NCBI GenBank assembly: GCA_016208685.1
Contig: JACQXM010000008.1
Span: 1-48,415 of the forward strand
Reading direction: 5' to 3'
Length of the DNA: 48,415 nucleotides
Origin: Planctomycetota bacterium
GTDB lineage: Bacteria > Planctomycetota > Phycisphaerae > UBA1845
Shown here: positions 31,951 to 39,881 of the stretch, piece by piece
Layout: each line of letters starts with the position of its first letter
How positions within the stretch are numbered: position 1 is the first letter of the stretch
The notes under the pieces: generated by a model
The model's input: only the letters and a program-made list of their open reading frames with translations
Database searches by the model: none
What the model was told of the DNA's origin: nothing
Position numbers and translations under genes: made by a program

Positions 31951-33750
31951 TCAGTCGCCGGGGTCGAGGATGGACATGAACGCCTCCTGGGGGATGGAGA
32001 CGTTGCCCACCATCTTCATCCGCTTCTTGCCTTCCTTCTGCTTTTCCAGCAGCTTGCGCTTGCGCGTGATGTCACCGCCGTAGCACTTGGCGGTGACGTC
32101 CTTGCGGAAGGCGCGGATGGTCTCCCGCGCGATGACCTTGGACCCGATGGCCGCCTGGAGTGGGATCTCGAACATGTGGCGGTCGATTTCCTTCTTCAAC
32201 CGGTTGATCAGCCGCCGCCCGCGCCATTGCGCCTTGTCGCGGTGCACGATGACCGAAAGCGCGTCCACCGGCGTGCCGTTGACCAGGATGTCCATCTTGA
32301 CCATGTCTCCCGCCTCGTAGCCGATCAGCTCATAGTCGGCCGTTCCGTAGCCGCGGGTGACGGACTTCAGCCTGTCGTAGAAGTCGTAGAGAATCTCGCA
32401 GAGCGGGGCCTCGTAGGTGAGCATGACGCGCGTGGGCGAAAGATACTCCGTTTTCTTGTGCCGGCCGCGACGCTCCAGGGCGAGCTGCATCACCGTGCCC
32501 ACAGACTCGGCGGGGACGATCATGCTGACCTTCATGATCGGCTCGCGAACTTCCTCGATCGTCGAAGGATCAGGCATGTCCGCCGGGGATTCGATGCGCT
32601 GCGTTGAGAGGTCTGAAAGCACGATTTCGTAGGTCACCGTGGGCGCGGTTTGCACGACGTTCACGCCGCTTTCCCGTTCCAGGCGCTCCTGGATGATCTT
32701 CATGTGTAGCAGGCCGAGGAAGCCGCAGCGGAACCCGATGCCCAGCGCCTCGGAGCTGGCCGTGGCGTAGGTAAAGGAGCTGTCGCTGAGCCACAGCTTC
32801 TCCATCGCCTCGCGAAGCTGCTCCGTGGTCGTGCCCACGCCGGGGTAGAAGTCGCAGAACACCATCTGCTGTGGCGGTTGGTAGCCGGGCAGGGGGCGGT
32901 CCGTGGGCCGGGCGGAGTGGGTGATGGTGTCACCGATGCTCACGTCGGCGATGGTCTTGATGCCGGCGATGAAGTAGCCCACCTCGCCGGCCGACAGCGT
33001 GTCCACCGCGCCCGGCTTGGGCGTGAACTTGCCCACCTCGGTGACGATGTATTTGCGTCCCGCCGCCATAAGGTCGATGGCGTCGCCGCGCTTGAAGGCG
33101 CCGTCGAAGACGCGGGTGTGGCAGATGACGCCGCGGTGCACGTCGGGCTTGGCGTCGTAGATCAACGCCCGCAGCGGGCCATGGGGATCGCCCTTGGGCG
33201 GCGGAATGCGCTGAATGATGGCGTCCATGAGCTCGTTCGCGCCCACCCCGGTCTTGCCGCTGGTGAAGACGGCGGAGGCGGCGTCGAGCCCCAGCACCTG
33301 CTCTGCCTCCAGGGCCACGTCCTCGGCGCGTGCCGCGGGCAGGTCGATCTTGTTGATGACCAGGATGATCTCCAGCCCCGCCTCCAGCGCCATGTAGGCG
33401 TTGGCCACCGTTTGCGCCTGGACGCCCTGGGTGGCGTCCACCAGCACCAGCACCCCCTCGCAGGCGGCCAGAGCCCGTGAGACCTCGTAATGGAAGTCCA
33501 CGTGTCCGGGGGTATCCAGCAGGTTGAGCATGTAGTTCTTGCCGTCGTGCTCGTGGAACACCGTGGCGCGGTTGGCTTTGATGGTGATGCCCATCTCGCG
33601 CTCCAGGTCCATGTCGTCGAGGAACTGATCGCGCATCTCGCGCTTGGTGACGGCGCCGGTGAACTCCAGGAAGCGATCCGCGAGCGTACTTTTCCCGTGG
33701 TCGATGTGGGCGACGATGCTGAAGTTGCGGATGAGGGATAGATCGTACAT
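31951..33750 (-). CDS. lepA: Elongation factor 4 (LepA)
   Basis: A 599-aa translational GTPase that acts on ribosomes under stress. It shows G1 AHIDHGKST, REMGITIKA, DTPGHVDF, NKIDLP and SGKTGVG in the G domain. LepA-specific features are GYFIAGIKTIADV, YPGVGTTTEQLREAMEKLWLSDSSF, FRCGFLGLLHMKI, and the C-terminal KCYGGDITRKRKLLEKQKEGKKRMK and SIPQEAF. Length is normal for the family. ATG 33750 (MYDLSLIRNFSIVAHIDHGK) is preferred to the in-frame codon at 33768. Confidence 0.96.
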   Translation of the reverse strand: MYDLSLIRNFSIVAHIDHGKSTLADRFLEFTGAVTKREMRDQFLDDMDLEREMGITIKANRATVFHEHDGKNYMLNLLDTPGHVDFHYEVSRALAACEGVLVLVDATQGVQAQTVANAYMALEAGLEIILVINKIDLPAARAEDVALEAEQVLGLDAASAVFTSGKTGVGANELMDAIIQRIPPPKGDPHGPLRALIYDAKPDVHRGVICHTRVFDGAFKRGDAIDLMAAGRKYIVTEVGKFTPKPGAVDTLSAGEVGYFIAGIKTIADVSIGDTITHSARPTDRPLPGYQPPQQMVFCDFYPGVGTTTEQLREAMEKLWLSDSSFTYATASSEALGIGFRCGFLGLLHMKIIQERLERESGVNVVQTAPTVTYEIVLSDLSTQRIESPADMPDPSTIEEVREPIMKVSMIVPAESVGTVMQLALERRGRHKKTEYLSPTRVMLTYEAPLCEILYDFYDRLKSVTRGYGTADYELIGYEAGDMVKMDILVNGTPVDALSVIVHRDKAQWRGRRLINRLKKEIDRHMFEIPLQAAIGSKVIARETIRAFRKDVTAKCYGGDITRKRKLLEKQKEGKKRMKMVGNVSIPQEAFMSILDPGD

Positions 33751-33782
33751 TTCGTAGCGTCGCCCCACGGCGCGGACCGCTC

Positions 33783-33788
33783 ATTATA
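33783..33788 (-). promoter_or_regulatory. Likely -10 element of lepA
   Basis: A perfect TATAAT on the minus strand (within the palindrome ATTATAAT, 33783-33790) lies 33 nt before the lepA ATG. No convincing -35 is seen, so the element is only a likely -10. Confidence 0.4.
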
Positions 33789-34002
33789 ATCGCGGCGCGG
33801 CGGGGCGAAAGTGGCGCAAGGCAAACGTCCGAGGCGGAACGCGCGCGATACTCCCGGTGATTGAGATGCCGCGGCCGTGACGGGATCGCGGCGCGCCGGT
33901 GCCGAGCATCACGCCGGCGCGGCTACGCCGGGCCGCTAACCCTCCCCACGGCGTGGCAACTGCGGTTTGCCGCGCGACCCGGGCCTTCGTACACTCGCCG
34001 GC

Positions 34003-35508
34003 ATGGCGACGAGCACAACTATCGACCAATTGCGGCACCACGTGGGACAGACGGTGACGCTCAGCGGCTGGGTCTACCACAACCGCACGGGCGGCAAGAT
34101 CGTCTTCCTCATCCTTCGAGACGGCACCGGCCAGTGTCAGTGCGTGGTGGAGAAAAGCGGCGGCACGGAGCAGGACTTCGAGGCCATCAAACGCCTGGGG
34201 CAGGAGTCCGCCCTGGAGGTCACCGGGCACGTGGTGGCCGACGAACGCGCCGTCGGCGGCTACGAGCTGCGGGCCTCGTCGGCGCGCATCCTTCAGGACG
34301 CCCACGAATACCCCATCACCCCCACGCCGCACGGCGTTGAGTGTCTGATGAAGCACCGGCACCTGTGGTTCCGCTCCCGCCGGCCCTGGCTGACGCTGCG
34401 CATCCGGGCCACCGTGGTGGACCAGATTCGCCGCTATTTCAACGACAACGGCTACGTGCTCATCGACACGCCCATCTTCGCCCCCGCCGCCGGCGAGGGG
34501 TCGCAGACGCTCTTTAAGGTCGATTACTTCGGTGAGCCGGTCTACCTGGCGCAGACGGGGCAGCTTTACGTCGAGGCCGCCTGCATGGCGCACCGCAAGG
34601 TCTACTGCTTCGGCCCCACGTTCCGCGCGGAAAAGAGCAAGACCCGGCGGCATCTCACCGAGTTCTGGATGGTCGAGCCGGAGATCGCCTACGCCTGGCT
34701 CGAGGACGTCATCGCCGTGGCCGAGGACTTCGTTTGCTCCCTTGTCGAGCGCGTTCTCCGCGACCACCGCGCGGAGCTGACCGAGCTCGGTCGCGACCTG
34801 GCGGAGCTGGAGGCGATCAAGAAGCCGTTCTATCGCCTGCGCTATTCCGACGCCGCGGAGCTGCTCCGCGGGCCCAAGGCGCGAGAACTACTGGAACGCG
34901 ATCTGGCGGAGCGGACGGCGCGCGTGGCCGAGCTGGACCGGCAGATCGAGGAGTTCGAGAAAATCGCCAAAGGGCAGGGCAAGCTGTGGCAGAAGGACAA
35001 GGCGGCCGCCGACGCCATCGCGGCGCGGGAGGAGCGGGCGGAATTGCAGGAGCAGATCGGCAACATCCCGCGCCACATGGAGCTGGCCGCCGGGTTCGAG
35101 TGGGGCGGCGACCTGGGCGGCTCCGACGAGACGATCATCTCCCGGTTGCACGACCGGCCGGTGTTCGTCACCCACTATCCGCGGGGCGTCAAGGCGTTCT
35201 ACATGCGCCAGGATCGTAGCGACGCACGCGTGGTGGAAAACTTCGACCTGCTGGCGCCGCAGGGCGTGGGGGAGATCATCGGCGGCTCGGCGCGGGAGGA
35301 GGACTACGACCGGCTGCTTGCGCGCATTAAAGAAGAGCACCTGCCGCAGGAAGACTACGAGTGGTATCTGGATTTGCGGCGCTACGGCACGGTTCCGCAC
35401 GGAGGGTTCGGCCTGGGGGTGGAGCGCACCGTGGCCTGGCTCTGCGGCCTCAAGCACATCCGCGAGGCGATTCCGTTCCCCAGGATGATGGGGAGGTTCT
35501 ATCCGTGA
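34003..35508 (+). CDS. asnS: Asparaginyl-tRNA synthetase with internal coiled-coil insertion
   Basis: A 501-aa class IIb synthetase. The N-terminal OB-fold anticodon domain (VTLSGWVYHNRTGGKIVFLILRDG, shown as a landmark) is followed by motif 1 (RATVVDQIRRYFNDNGYV), LAQTGQLYVEAACMA, motif 2 (GPTFRAEKSKTRRHLTEFWMVEPE) and motif 3 (GFGLGVERTVAWLCGL). The Gln in QTGQLY and the ending FPRMMGRFYP fit AsnRS rather than AspRS. Between FYRLRYSDAAELL and GFEWGGDLGGSDE an extra 65-75 residues (about 290-355) of Lys/Glu/Ala-rich coiled coil are inserted in the catalytic domain, making it longer than the usual 430-465. ATG 34003 is chosen on the N-terminus. Confidence 0.92.
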   Translation: MATSTTIDQLRHHVGQTVTLSGWVYHNRTGGKIVFLILRDGTGQCQCVVEKSGGTEQDFEAIKRLGQESALEVTGHVVADERAVGGYELRASSARILQDAHEYPITPTPHGVECLMKHRHLWFRSRRPWLTLRIRATVVDQIRRYFNDNGYVLIDTPIFAPAAGEGSQTLFKVDYFGEPVYLAQTGQLYVEAACMAHRKVYCFGPTFRAEKSKTRRHLTEFWMVEPEIAYAWLEDVIAVAEDFVCSLVERVLRDHRAELTELGRDLAELEAIKKPFYRLRYSDAAELLRGPKARELLERDLAERTARVAELDRQIEEFEKIAKGQGKLWQKDKAAADAIAAREERAELQEQIGNIPRHMELAAGFEWGGDLGGSDETIISRLHDRPVFVTHYPRGVKAFYMRQDRSDARVVENFDLLAPQGVGEIIGGSAREEDYDRLLARIKEEHLPQEDYEWYLDLRRYGTVPHGGFGLGVERTVAWLCGLKHIREAIPFPRMMGRFYP

Positions 35509-35564
35509 GGCCGGCGCCGCGCCGGGGTTGTGAGGAAGTGAGGGTGCTGCGGCCACAGGACCTA

Positions 35565-35672
35565 GCGGCGCTGCCGGACGGTGCGGCGCTGTGGATCGGA
35601 GCAGCGCTGTCGGACCGGGCAGCGCTGTGGGACGGAGCAGTGCCGTGGGACCGAGCAGCGCTGTGGGACCGG
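35565..35672 (+). repeat. Six tandem 18-bp repeats
   Basis: Six units in exact 18-bp register, typified by GCAGCGCTGTGGGACCGG. Units 1-2 are more diverged. The rest of the 450-nt gap between asnS and the tRNA gene holds no supported gene. Bases 35658-35677 recur in reverse complement at 16514-16533. Confidence 0.85.
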
Positions 35673-35958
35673 CTTTCAAGCTGGTCAGCCGGTCATCCAG
35701 CCGGTCACAAGCAACCCCGGGGCCCGGTTCCGCCAGGCCGGACCCCGGGCGTCGCGACACGCGCCGTGGCTCACACCCGACGCGCCTCCGCTCGCTCCTC
35801 GGTGGGCGCTTGCCGCCGGCTCTACCCGACGGCGGCCTTATCGTCCCGGCGGGACGCGTTCCCGTTTGGCCGAACCAGCGGCGAGCAAAAATCGCGGCCC
35901 GTTGTTTCGCCCGTTGACGCCCGGGGGAGGATCGCGTATCAATGCTGCGCTAATGCGC

Positions 35959-36031
35959 TGCGGGGTAGAGCAGTTGGCAGCTCGTCGGGCTCATAACCCG
36001 GAGGTCGCTGGTTCGAGTCCAGCCCCCGCTA
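35959..36031 (+). tRNA. Initiator tRNA-fMet (CAT anticodon)
   Basis: A 73-nt cloverleaf with acceptor stem 35959-35965/36024-36030, D stem GAGC/GCTC, anticodon stem TCGGG/CCCGG with loop CTCATAA (anticodon 35992-35994), T stem GCTGG/CCAGC around TTCGAGT, and discriminator A 36031. Three initiator marks are present: no Watson-Crick pair at 1-72 (T-T here), three G-C pairs at the base of the anticodon loop (GGG/CCC), and A11-T24 in the D stem. CCA is not encoded. A terminator follows at once. Confidence 0.92.
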
Positions 36032-36042
36032 GTGTCGTAAAG

Positions 36043-36084
36043 CCAGCAGAGGCAGCCATTTAGGTGTCTCTGCTGGTTTCGTTT
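36043..36084 (+). terminator. Terminator of tRNA-fMet gene
   Basis: CCAGCAGAG (36043-36051) pairs with CTCTGCTGG (36068-36076) around 16 nt, followed by TTTCGTTT. Confidence 0.75.
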
Positions 36085-36394
36085 CGTCGGCGCCGACGGC
36101 AAAATGTAAACAAATTGTCCAACATCAGCCCGCCGCCAGCGGCCCGTCACCCCCAGCAAAGGCAGCCTTGGTTATCCTCGACCCGATCCCCTCGGGGCCG
36201 GGAGAGGAAGGCCGCTGTGGCTGTCCTCGGGCAGTTTGGCTCTCTTGAGCTGGATCGCCGGCCGAACGCACACGATGCGCTGATGCTCACGTACACCGTC
36301 GGGGAACGGCCGGCACCGCGAGGGCGACGAACCGCTTCGGCGACGGCACCAGGCGGCGGCACGACGATGCGGTGGTTGTGCAAGCAGCGTATGC
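36085..36394. other. Intergenic region between tRNA terminator and TPR kinase
   Basis: About 310 bases without a supported gene. CAGCAAAGGCAGCC (from about 36153) echoes the tRNA terminator arm CAGCAGAGGCAGCC (36044-36057) and may be a fragment duplication of the tRNA 3' flank. Confidence 0.4.
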
Positions 36395-38932
36395 TCAATC
36401 GCTGCTCACCGACCGTTGCGTGGACTTCGGTTCCCATTCCGCGAGCTTGGCGCTCCACGGGGCCGCGCGGGCAAGATGGCCCTGCCCCGGTTCAGCGTCG
36501 TGCCATGCTTCGTACAGCCGCACCAAGGCGACGTGGCACTCCCGCCAGGCATCCTCCCGCCCGTCGTGGTTCACGAGCAGGACCGCATGCGCGGCAAGCA
36601 ATTCTTCTTCGGCTTCGGGGTAACGGCGCAGTTCGACAAGCTGAATGCCGGCGTCCATACGTGCAATGGCCACGAACTGGTGGGTTAGACTGAAGGCTGC
36701 GGTCAGGATCGCCGCCGCTCGTGCGAAATGCTCGTGGGCCTCGGCGTGCCGTTCCTGCGCGCGAAGGGCGCGCCCCAGGGTGTGCCCTAGGATACCCAAC
36801 TGCTGGTGCTCTGGTCTGTAGATCCGCGCTCCCATGGTGAGTCCGTCGCGGGCCGTGGCTTCCGCCTCGACGGGGCGGTCCATCAACAGCAGCAGATCTG
36901 CGATGTTGTTTTGCAGAATCGTGAGGTGCAAGGGACGGGGAGGATCGGCGTTTTGGAAAATCGCCAGCGCTTCGTACATCAGGGCAAGGGCCTCGTCGTG
37001 GTGCTTCAGATCCTTCAGGCATCCCGCGATGTTGCCCAGGGAAGCCGCGACGTCGACGTGCCGCTCGCCGCTGAGGCGCCGCCGGATGTCCAACGCGCGG
37101 CGGTGCAGTTCCAATGCCCGGTCATAGTCGCCGAGCGTGCTCAACAGTCCGGCGTAATTGGAGTACAGGATGCCTGCCGTCTCGTTTTCGGGCAGCGCGG
37201 CGGATGTCTGGATCGCCAGGCACTGCTCGAATTCCTCGCGGGCCTCGGCGTTACGACCCCAGACCACAAGCGTCGTGGCGTGGTTGATCCGGGCGGCCTG
37301 GAACTTGTGCCGCTGGTCGGGCGCGGCGGCCCGCGCCAGGCGCATCGCCGGTTCGAGCACGCGCTGCGCTGCGGCGTTGTCTCCGATGGCCATGAATGTT
37401 TCAGCGATGGTGGCGCGCAATTCCGCCTCTACGGTGGGTTGATCCGCGATGTCGCCGTCATCCATCTTTCGAACGGCGGTTTCGAGGATCTCGCGGAGCA
37501 ACGTGGTGTCCCGTTCCCGCGCCTCTCCGGGGTTAACGGAACGGAGCATGGCGCGCATGAAGTCCGTGGTCTGACGGCTGCGGACCAGCTCGGTCGCCGC
37601 ACGCGACTCGCTGTCGCGGGCGCGATCGCGCTGGCTGGTCGCCTCGACCACGGCGACGTTGAGGAGGCGATTGGCGCGTTGCGCGGAAACCCACCCCGCG
37701 GTCGTGCCTGTGATTCCGGCGATCAGCATCAGGAAGCAGGCGACGCTCGCCGACACGAGCAAGCGGTTGCGGCGCGCGAACTTGCGGAGCTGGTACCAGG
37801 TGGTGGCGGGTCGGGCGACGATGGGTTGATGGGCCCGGAAGCGGCGGAGGTCGTCGGCGAGTGCGGCGGCCGAGGCGTAGCGGCGGTCGCGGTCCTTTTC
37901 GAGGGCCTTGTCGATGATGGTCTCGATGTCGCCGCGGTAGGCGCGGCTGATAGAGCCGACGCGCGTGGGCTCTGTAACCTGAATCACGCGCACGGCGTCG
38001 GGGATGGAGCGGTTGTGCAGGTCATAGGGCAGGCGGCCGGTGAGCAGCTCGAACAGCAGGACGCCCAGGGAGTACACGTCGCTGCGATGATCGAGCGCCG
38101 CAGGGTCGCCGCTCGCCTGTTCCGGACTCATGTAGGGAACGGTGCCGACGAGCTGGCCGACGGTGGTGTGCAGAGTGGCGGTGGCCACGTCGGCGTCGGT
38201 CGCCCGGGCAATGCCGAAATCCAGCACTTTGGGGTGCCCCGCTGCATCGACCAGGACGTTGCCCGGCTTCAGGTCGCGGTGGATCACCCCGCACTGGTGT
38301 GCGTGCTCAATGGCGTCGCAGACGCGGATGAACAACTCCAGCCGTTTCCCGGCGCCGAGGTTGCGGCGTTCGGCATATTCGGTAAGCGGGACGCCGTGGA
38401 TCAGCTCCATGGCGAGAAAGGGAATGCGCGCCCCCGAGGGCGCATGATGAACGCCGGATTCGTAAATGTGCGCGATGTCCGGGTGTCGCAACCGCCCCAA
38501 CATCTCGGCTTCGCGCTGGAAGCGGCGCAGGGTCGACTCCGAGCCCAGGCCGAGCCGCAGGAGCTTGAGGGCGACGCGGCGACGGGGACGGTCCTGCTCC
38601 GCCTCAAAGACGATCCCCATGCCGCCTTCGCCGATACGGCGAACGATGCGGTAACTTCCGACGGCCCCGGGCACTCCATCGGGAGCATCCCCGCTTCCGG
38701 ACGGCGCCCCGAGAGCCAGGCATTCACCCAGCAACTGTCGCGCGATGTGCTGGTGTGATTCGTCCGCCGGGTCGTCGCTGTCGTCGTGGTGCTCCAGCAG
38801 CGAGCGAACCTGGTGGAGCAGCGCCGTGTCGCCGGCGCAGCGACGCACCAGCCAGTCATGGCGCGCCGTTCCCGAGAGCGCGCTCGCCTCGTGGTACACC
38901 TCTCGGATTCGCTGATAGAAAGCCGGCGTCAT
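36395..38932 (-). CDS. Ser/Thr protein kinase with C-terminal TPR region
   Basis: An 845-aa transmembrane Hanks-type kinase. The first 90 residues are helical and typical of planctomycete TPR kinases (YQRIREVYHEA). The kinase domain (about 92-375) shows IGEGGMGIVFEAE, VALKLLRL, HRDLKPGNVLV, KVLDFGIAR, GTVPYMSPEQASGD and YSLGVLLFELLTGRLPY, a complete catalytic set. One membrane helix follows (LVSASVACFLMLIAGITGTTAG, about 395-417), then about 400 residues of tetratricopeptide-like repeats (NNIADLLLLMDRPVEAEAT, LGNIAGCLKDLKHHDEALALM). The start overlaps the sigma gene stop by 4 nt (ATGA), which fixes it. Kinase and sigma factor are thus co-translated and probably signal together. Confidence 0.93.
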   Translation of the reverse strand: MTPAFYQRIREVYHEASALSGTARHDWLVRRCAGDTALLHQVRSLLEHHDDSDDPADESHQHIARQLLGECLALGAPSGSGDAPDGVPGAVGSYRIVRRIGEGGMGIVFEAEQDRPRRRVALKLLRLGLGSESTLRRFQREAEMLGRLRHPDIAHIYESGVHHAPSGARIPFLAMELIHGVPLTEYAERRNLGAGKRLELFIRVCDAIEHAHQCGVIHRDLKPGNVLVDAAGHPKVLDFGIARATDADVATATLHTTVGQLVGTVPYMSPEQASGDPAALDHRSDVYSLGVLLFELLTGRLPYDLHNRSIPDAVRVIQVTEPTRVGSISRAYRGDIETIIDKALEKDRDRRYASAAALADDLRRFRAHQPIVARPATTWYQLRKFARRNRLLVSASVACFLMLIAGITGTTAGWVSAQRANRLLNVAVVEATSQRDRARDSESRAATELVRSRQTTDFMRAMLRSVNPGEARERDTTLLREILETAVRKMDDGDIADQPTVEAELRATIAETFMAIGDNAAAQRVLEPAMRLARAAAPDQRHKFQAARINHATTLVVWGRNAEAREEFEQCLAIQTSAALPENETAGILYSNYAGLLSTLGDYDRALELHRRALDIRRRLSGERHVDVAASLGNIAGCLKDLKHHDEALALMYEALAIFQNADPPRPLHLTILQNNIADLLLLMDRPVEAEATARDGLTMGARIYRPEHQQLGILGHTLGRALRAQERHAEAHEHFARAAAILTAAFSLTHQFVAIARMDAGIQLVELRRYPEAEEELLAAHAVLLVNHDGREDAWRECHVALVRLYEAWHDAEPGQGHLARAAPWSAKLAEWEPKSTQRSVSSD

Positions 38933-39495
38933 GTCCCGCTTAGTTCCCGCCGCAGGAAGGAGCGGGCCATCTGCCAGTCCAGCTTCACGGTCCTTGGCGA
39001 GACATCGAGCACTTCGGCCGTCTCCTCCACGGACAGGCCCACGAGGTAGCGCAGCTCCGCGATCCGTCCCTGCCGGGGATCCAGCGAACTCAGTTTCTCC
39101 AGGGCGCGGTGCAGGGCGAGGAGGTCCACCTCCGTCGTCCCGTTGATCGGGGTGACCGCTTCCGGGAGCGAAACCCGGCACAGGTCGCCGCCGCGCTTCA
39201 GGCTGGCGTGCCGTCGGGCGTGATCGGTCAGGAGTTGCCGCATCGCCAAGGCCGCCACGTCGAAAAAGTGCTTGCGGCTGGTCCAATTCTGGTCGGCGGC
39301 GCCGACGAGTTTCAAAAACGCCTCGTGAACCAAAGCCGTGGGTTGGAGGGTGTGGCCATCCGTCTGTTTCTGGAACAGGTGGCCGGCCAGGGCGCGGAGT
39401 TCGTTGTACACGTGGGGCAGCAGCCGTTGGGCGGCCGTCCGGTCGCCCTCCGCAAGCTCCGCGAGGATCTTGGTGACCGCAGTTTCGGCGGGCAT
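38929..39495 (-). CDS. ECF-family RNA polymerase sigma factor (planctomycete kinase-linked type)
   Basis: A 188-aa sigma-70 family protein. Region 2 shows LLPHVYNELRALAGHLFQ and HTLQPTALVHEAFLKLVG, the signature of the ECF group abundant in Planctomycetota. FFDVAALAMRQLLTDHARR follows. Region 4 is GRIAELRYLVGLSVEETAEVL and SPRTVKLDWQMARSFLRREL. No anti-sigma gene is adjacent. In this group control is thought to come from the neighbouring Ser/Thr kinase, and that gene overlaps by 4 nt. ATG 39495 is chosen over a TTG nine codons upstream; neither has a clear ribosome site. Confidence 0.92.
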   Translation of the reverse strand: MPAETAVTKILAELAEGDRTAAQRLLPHVYNELRALAGHLFQKQTDGHTLQPTALVHEAFLKLVGAADQNWTSRKHFFDVAALAMRQLLTDHARRHASLKRGGDLCRVSLPEAVTPINGTTEVDLLALHRALEKLSSLDPRQGRIAELRYLVGLSVEETAEVLDVSPRTVKLDWQMARSFLRRELSGT

Positions 39496-39550
39496 AGCGT
39501 ACTGCTGGGGGCGGCTACTCAACCCGTGCCGGGCCGCCTCGCCTACCTAG

Positions 39551-39679
39551 TGCTCCGACGCACCCGATTCTTCAGTTTGGGTGGCATGCCCAAGCACGGC
39601 ACAGCCGTGCGCCGGCATGTCTTTCCTGGGCATGGCAGCGCTTGGCCATGGCACCCGAAGAATAGGCTGCGTCGGAGCA
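39551..39679. repeat. 129-bp imperfect inverted repeat (MITE-like or cruciform)
   Basis: The ends TGCTCCGACGCA (39551-39562) and TGCGTCGGAGCA (39668-39679) are perfect inverted repeats. Complementarity continues inward with mismatches (ATTCTTC matching GAAGAAT, GGGTGGCATGCCCAAGC against GCTTGGCCATGGCACCC). A small hairpin CACGGCACAGCCGTG lies inside. No transposase frame and no clear target-site duplication is seen. It sits just upstream of the sigma gene. Confidence 0.7.
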
Positions 39680-39881
39680 ATAGCATCTTTCCCATTTATC
39701 CCAATCGTCCCATTCGGGGCGCTTGTCCCGACGCGATCGAGCGCCACAGTCTAACCGAAAGCGAATGATCTTGCCCCTGTGGTCCCCGGATTTCGTGATC
39801 TGATGGAAGGAACGATGCGCGCCGCCGAGGCGTCATCATGGAGTGAAAACGGATGTTTTATAGGACGTCCGGGAAGAGGTC

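Noticed and set aside
35565..35672. CRISPR array
   Set aside because: The 18-bp units are directly adjacent with no spacers, and no cas genes are present.
36806..38758. 650-aa open frame on the plus strand
   Set aside because: It is antisense to the TPR kinase, which has full kinase motifs; the frame is a GC-rich shadow with no recognisable domain.
39551..39679. Complete insertion sequence
   Set aside because: Terminal inverted repeats exist but the element is only 129 bp, with no transposase and no clear target duplication.
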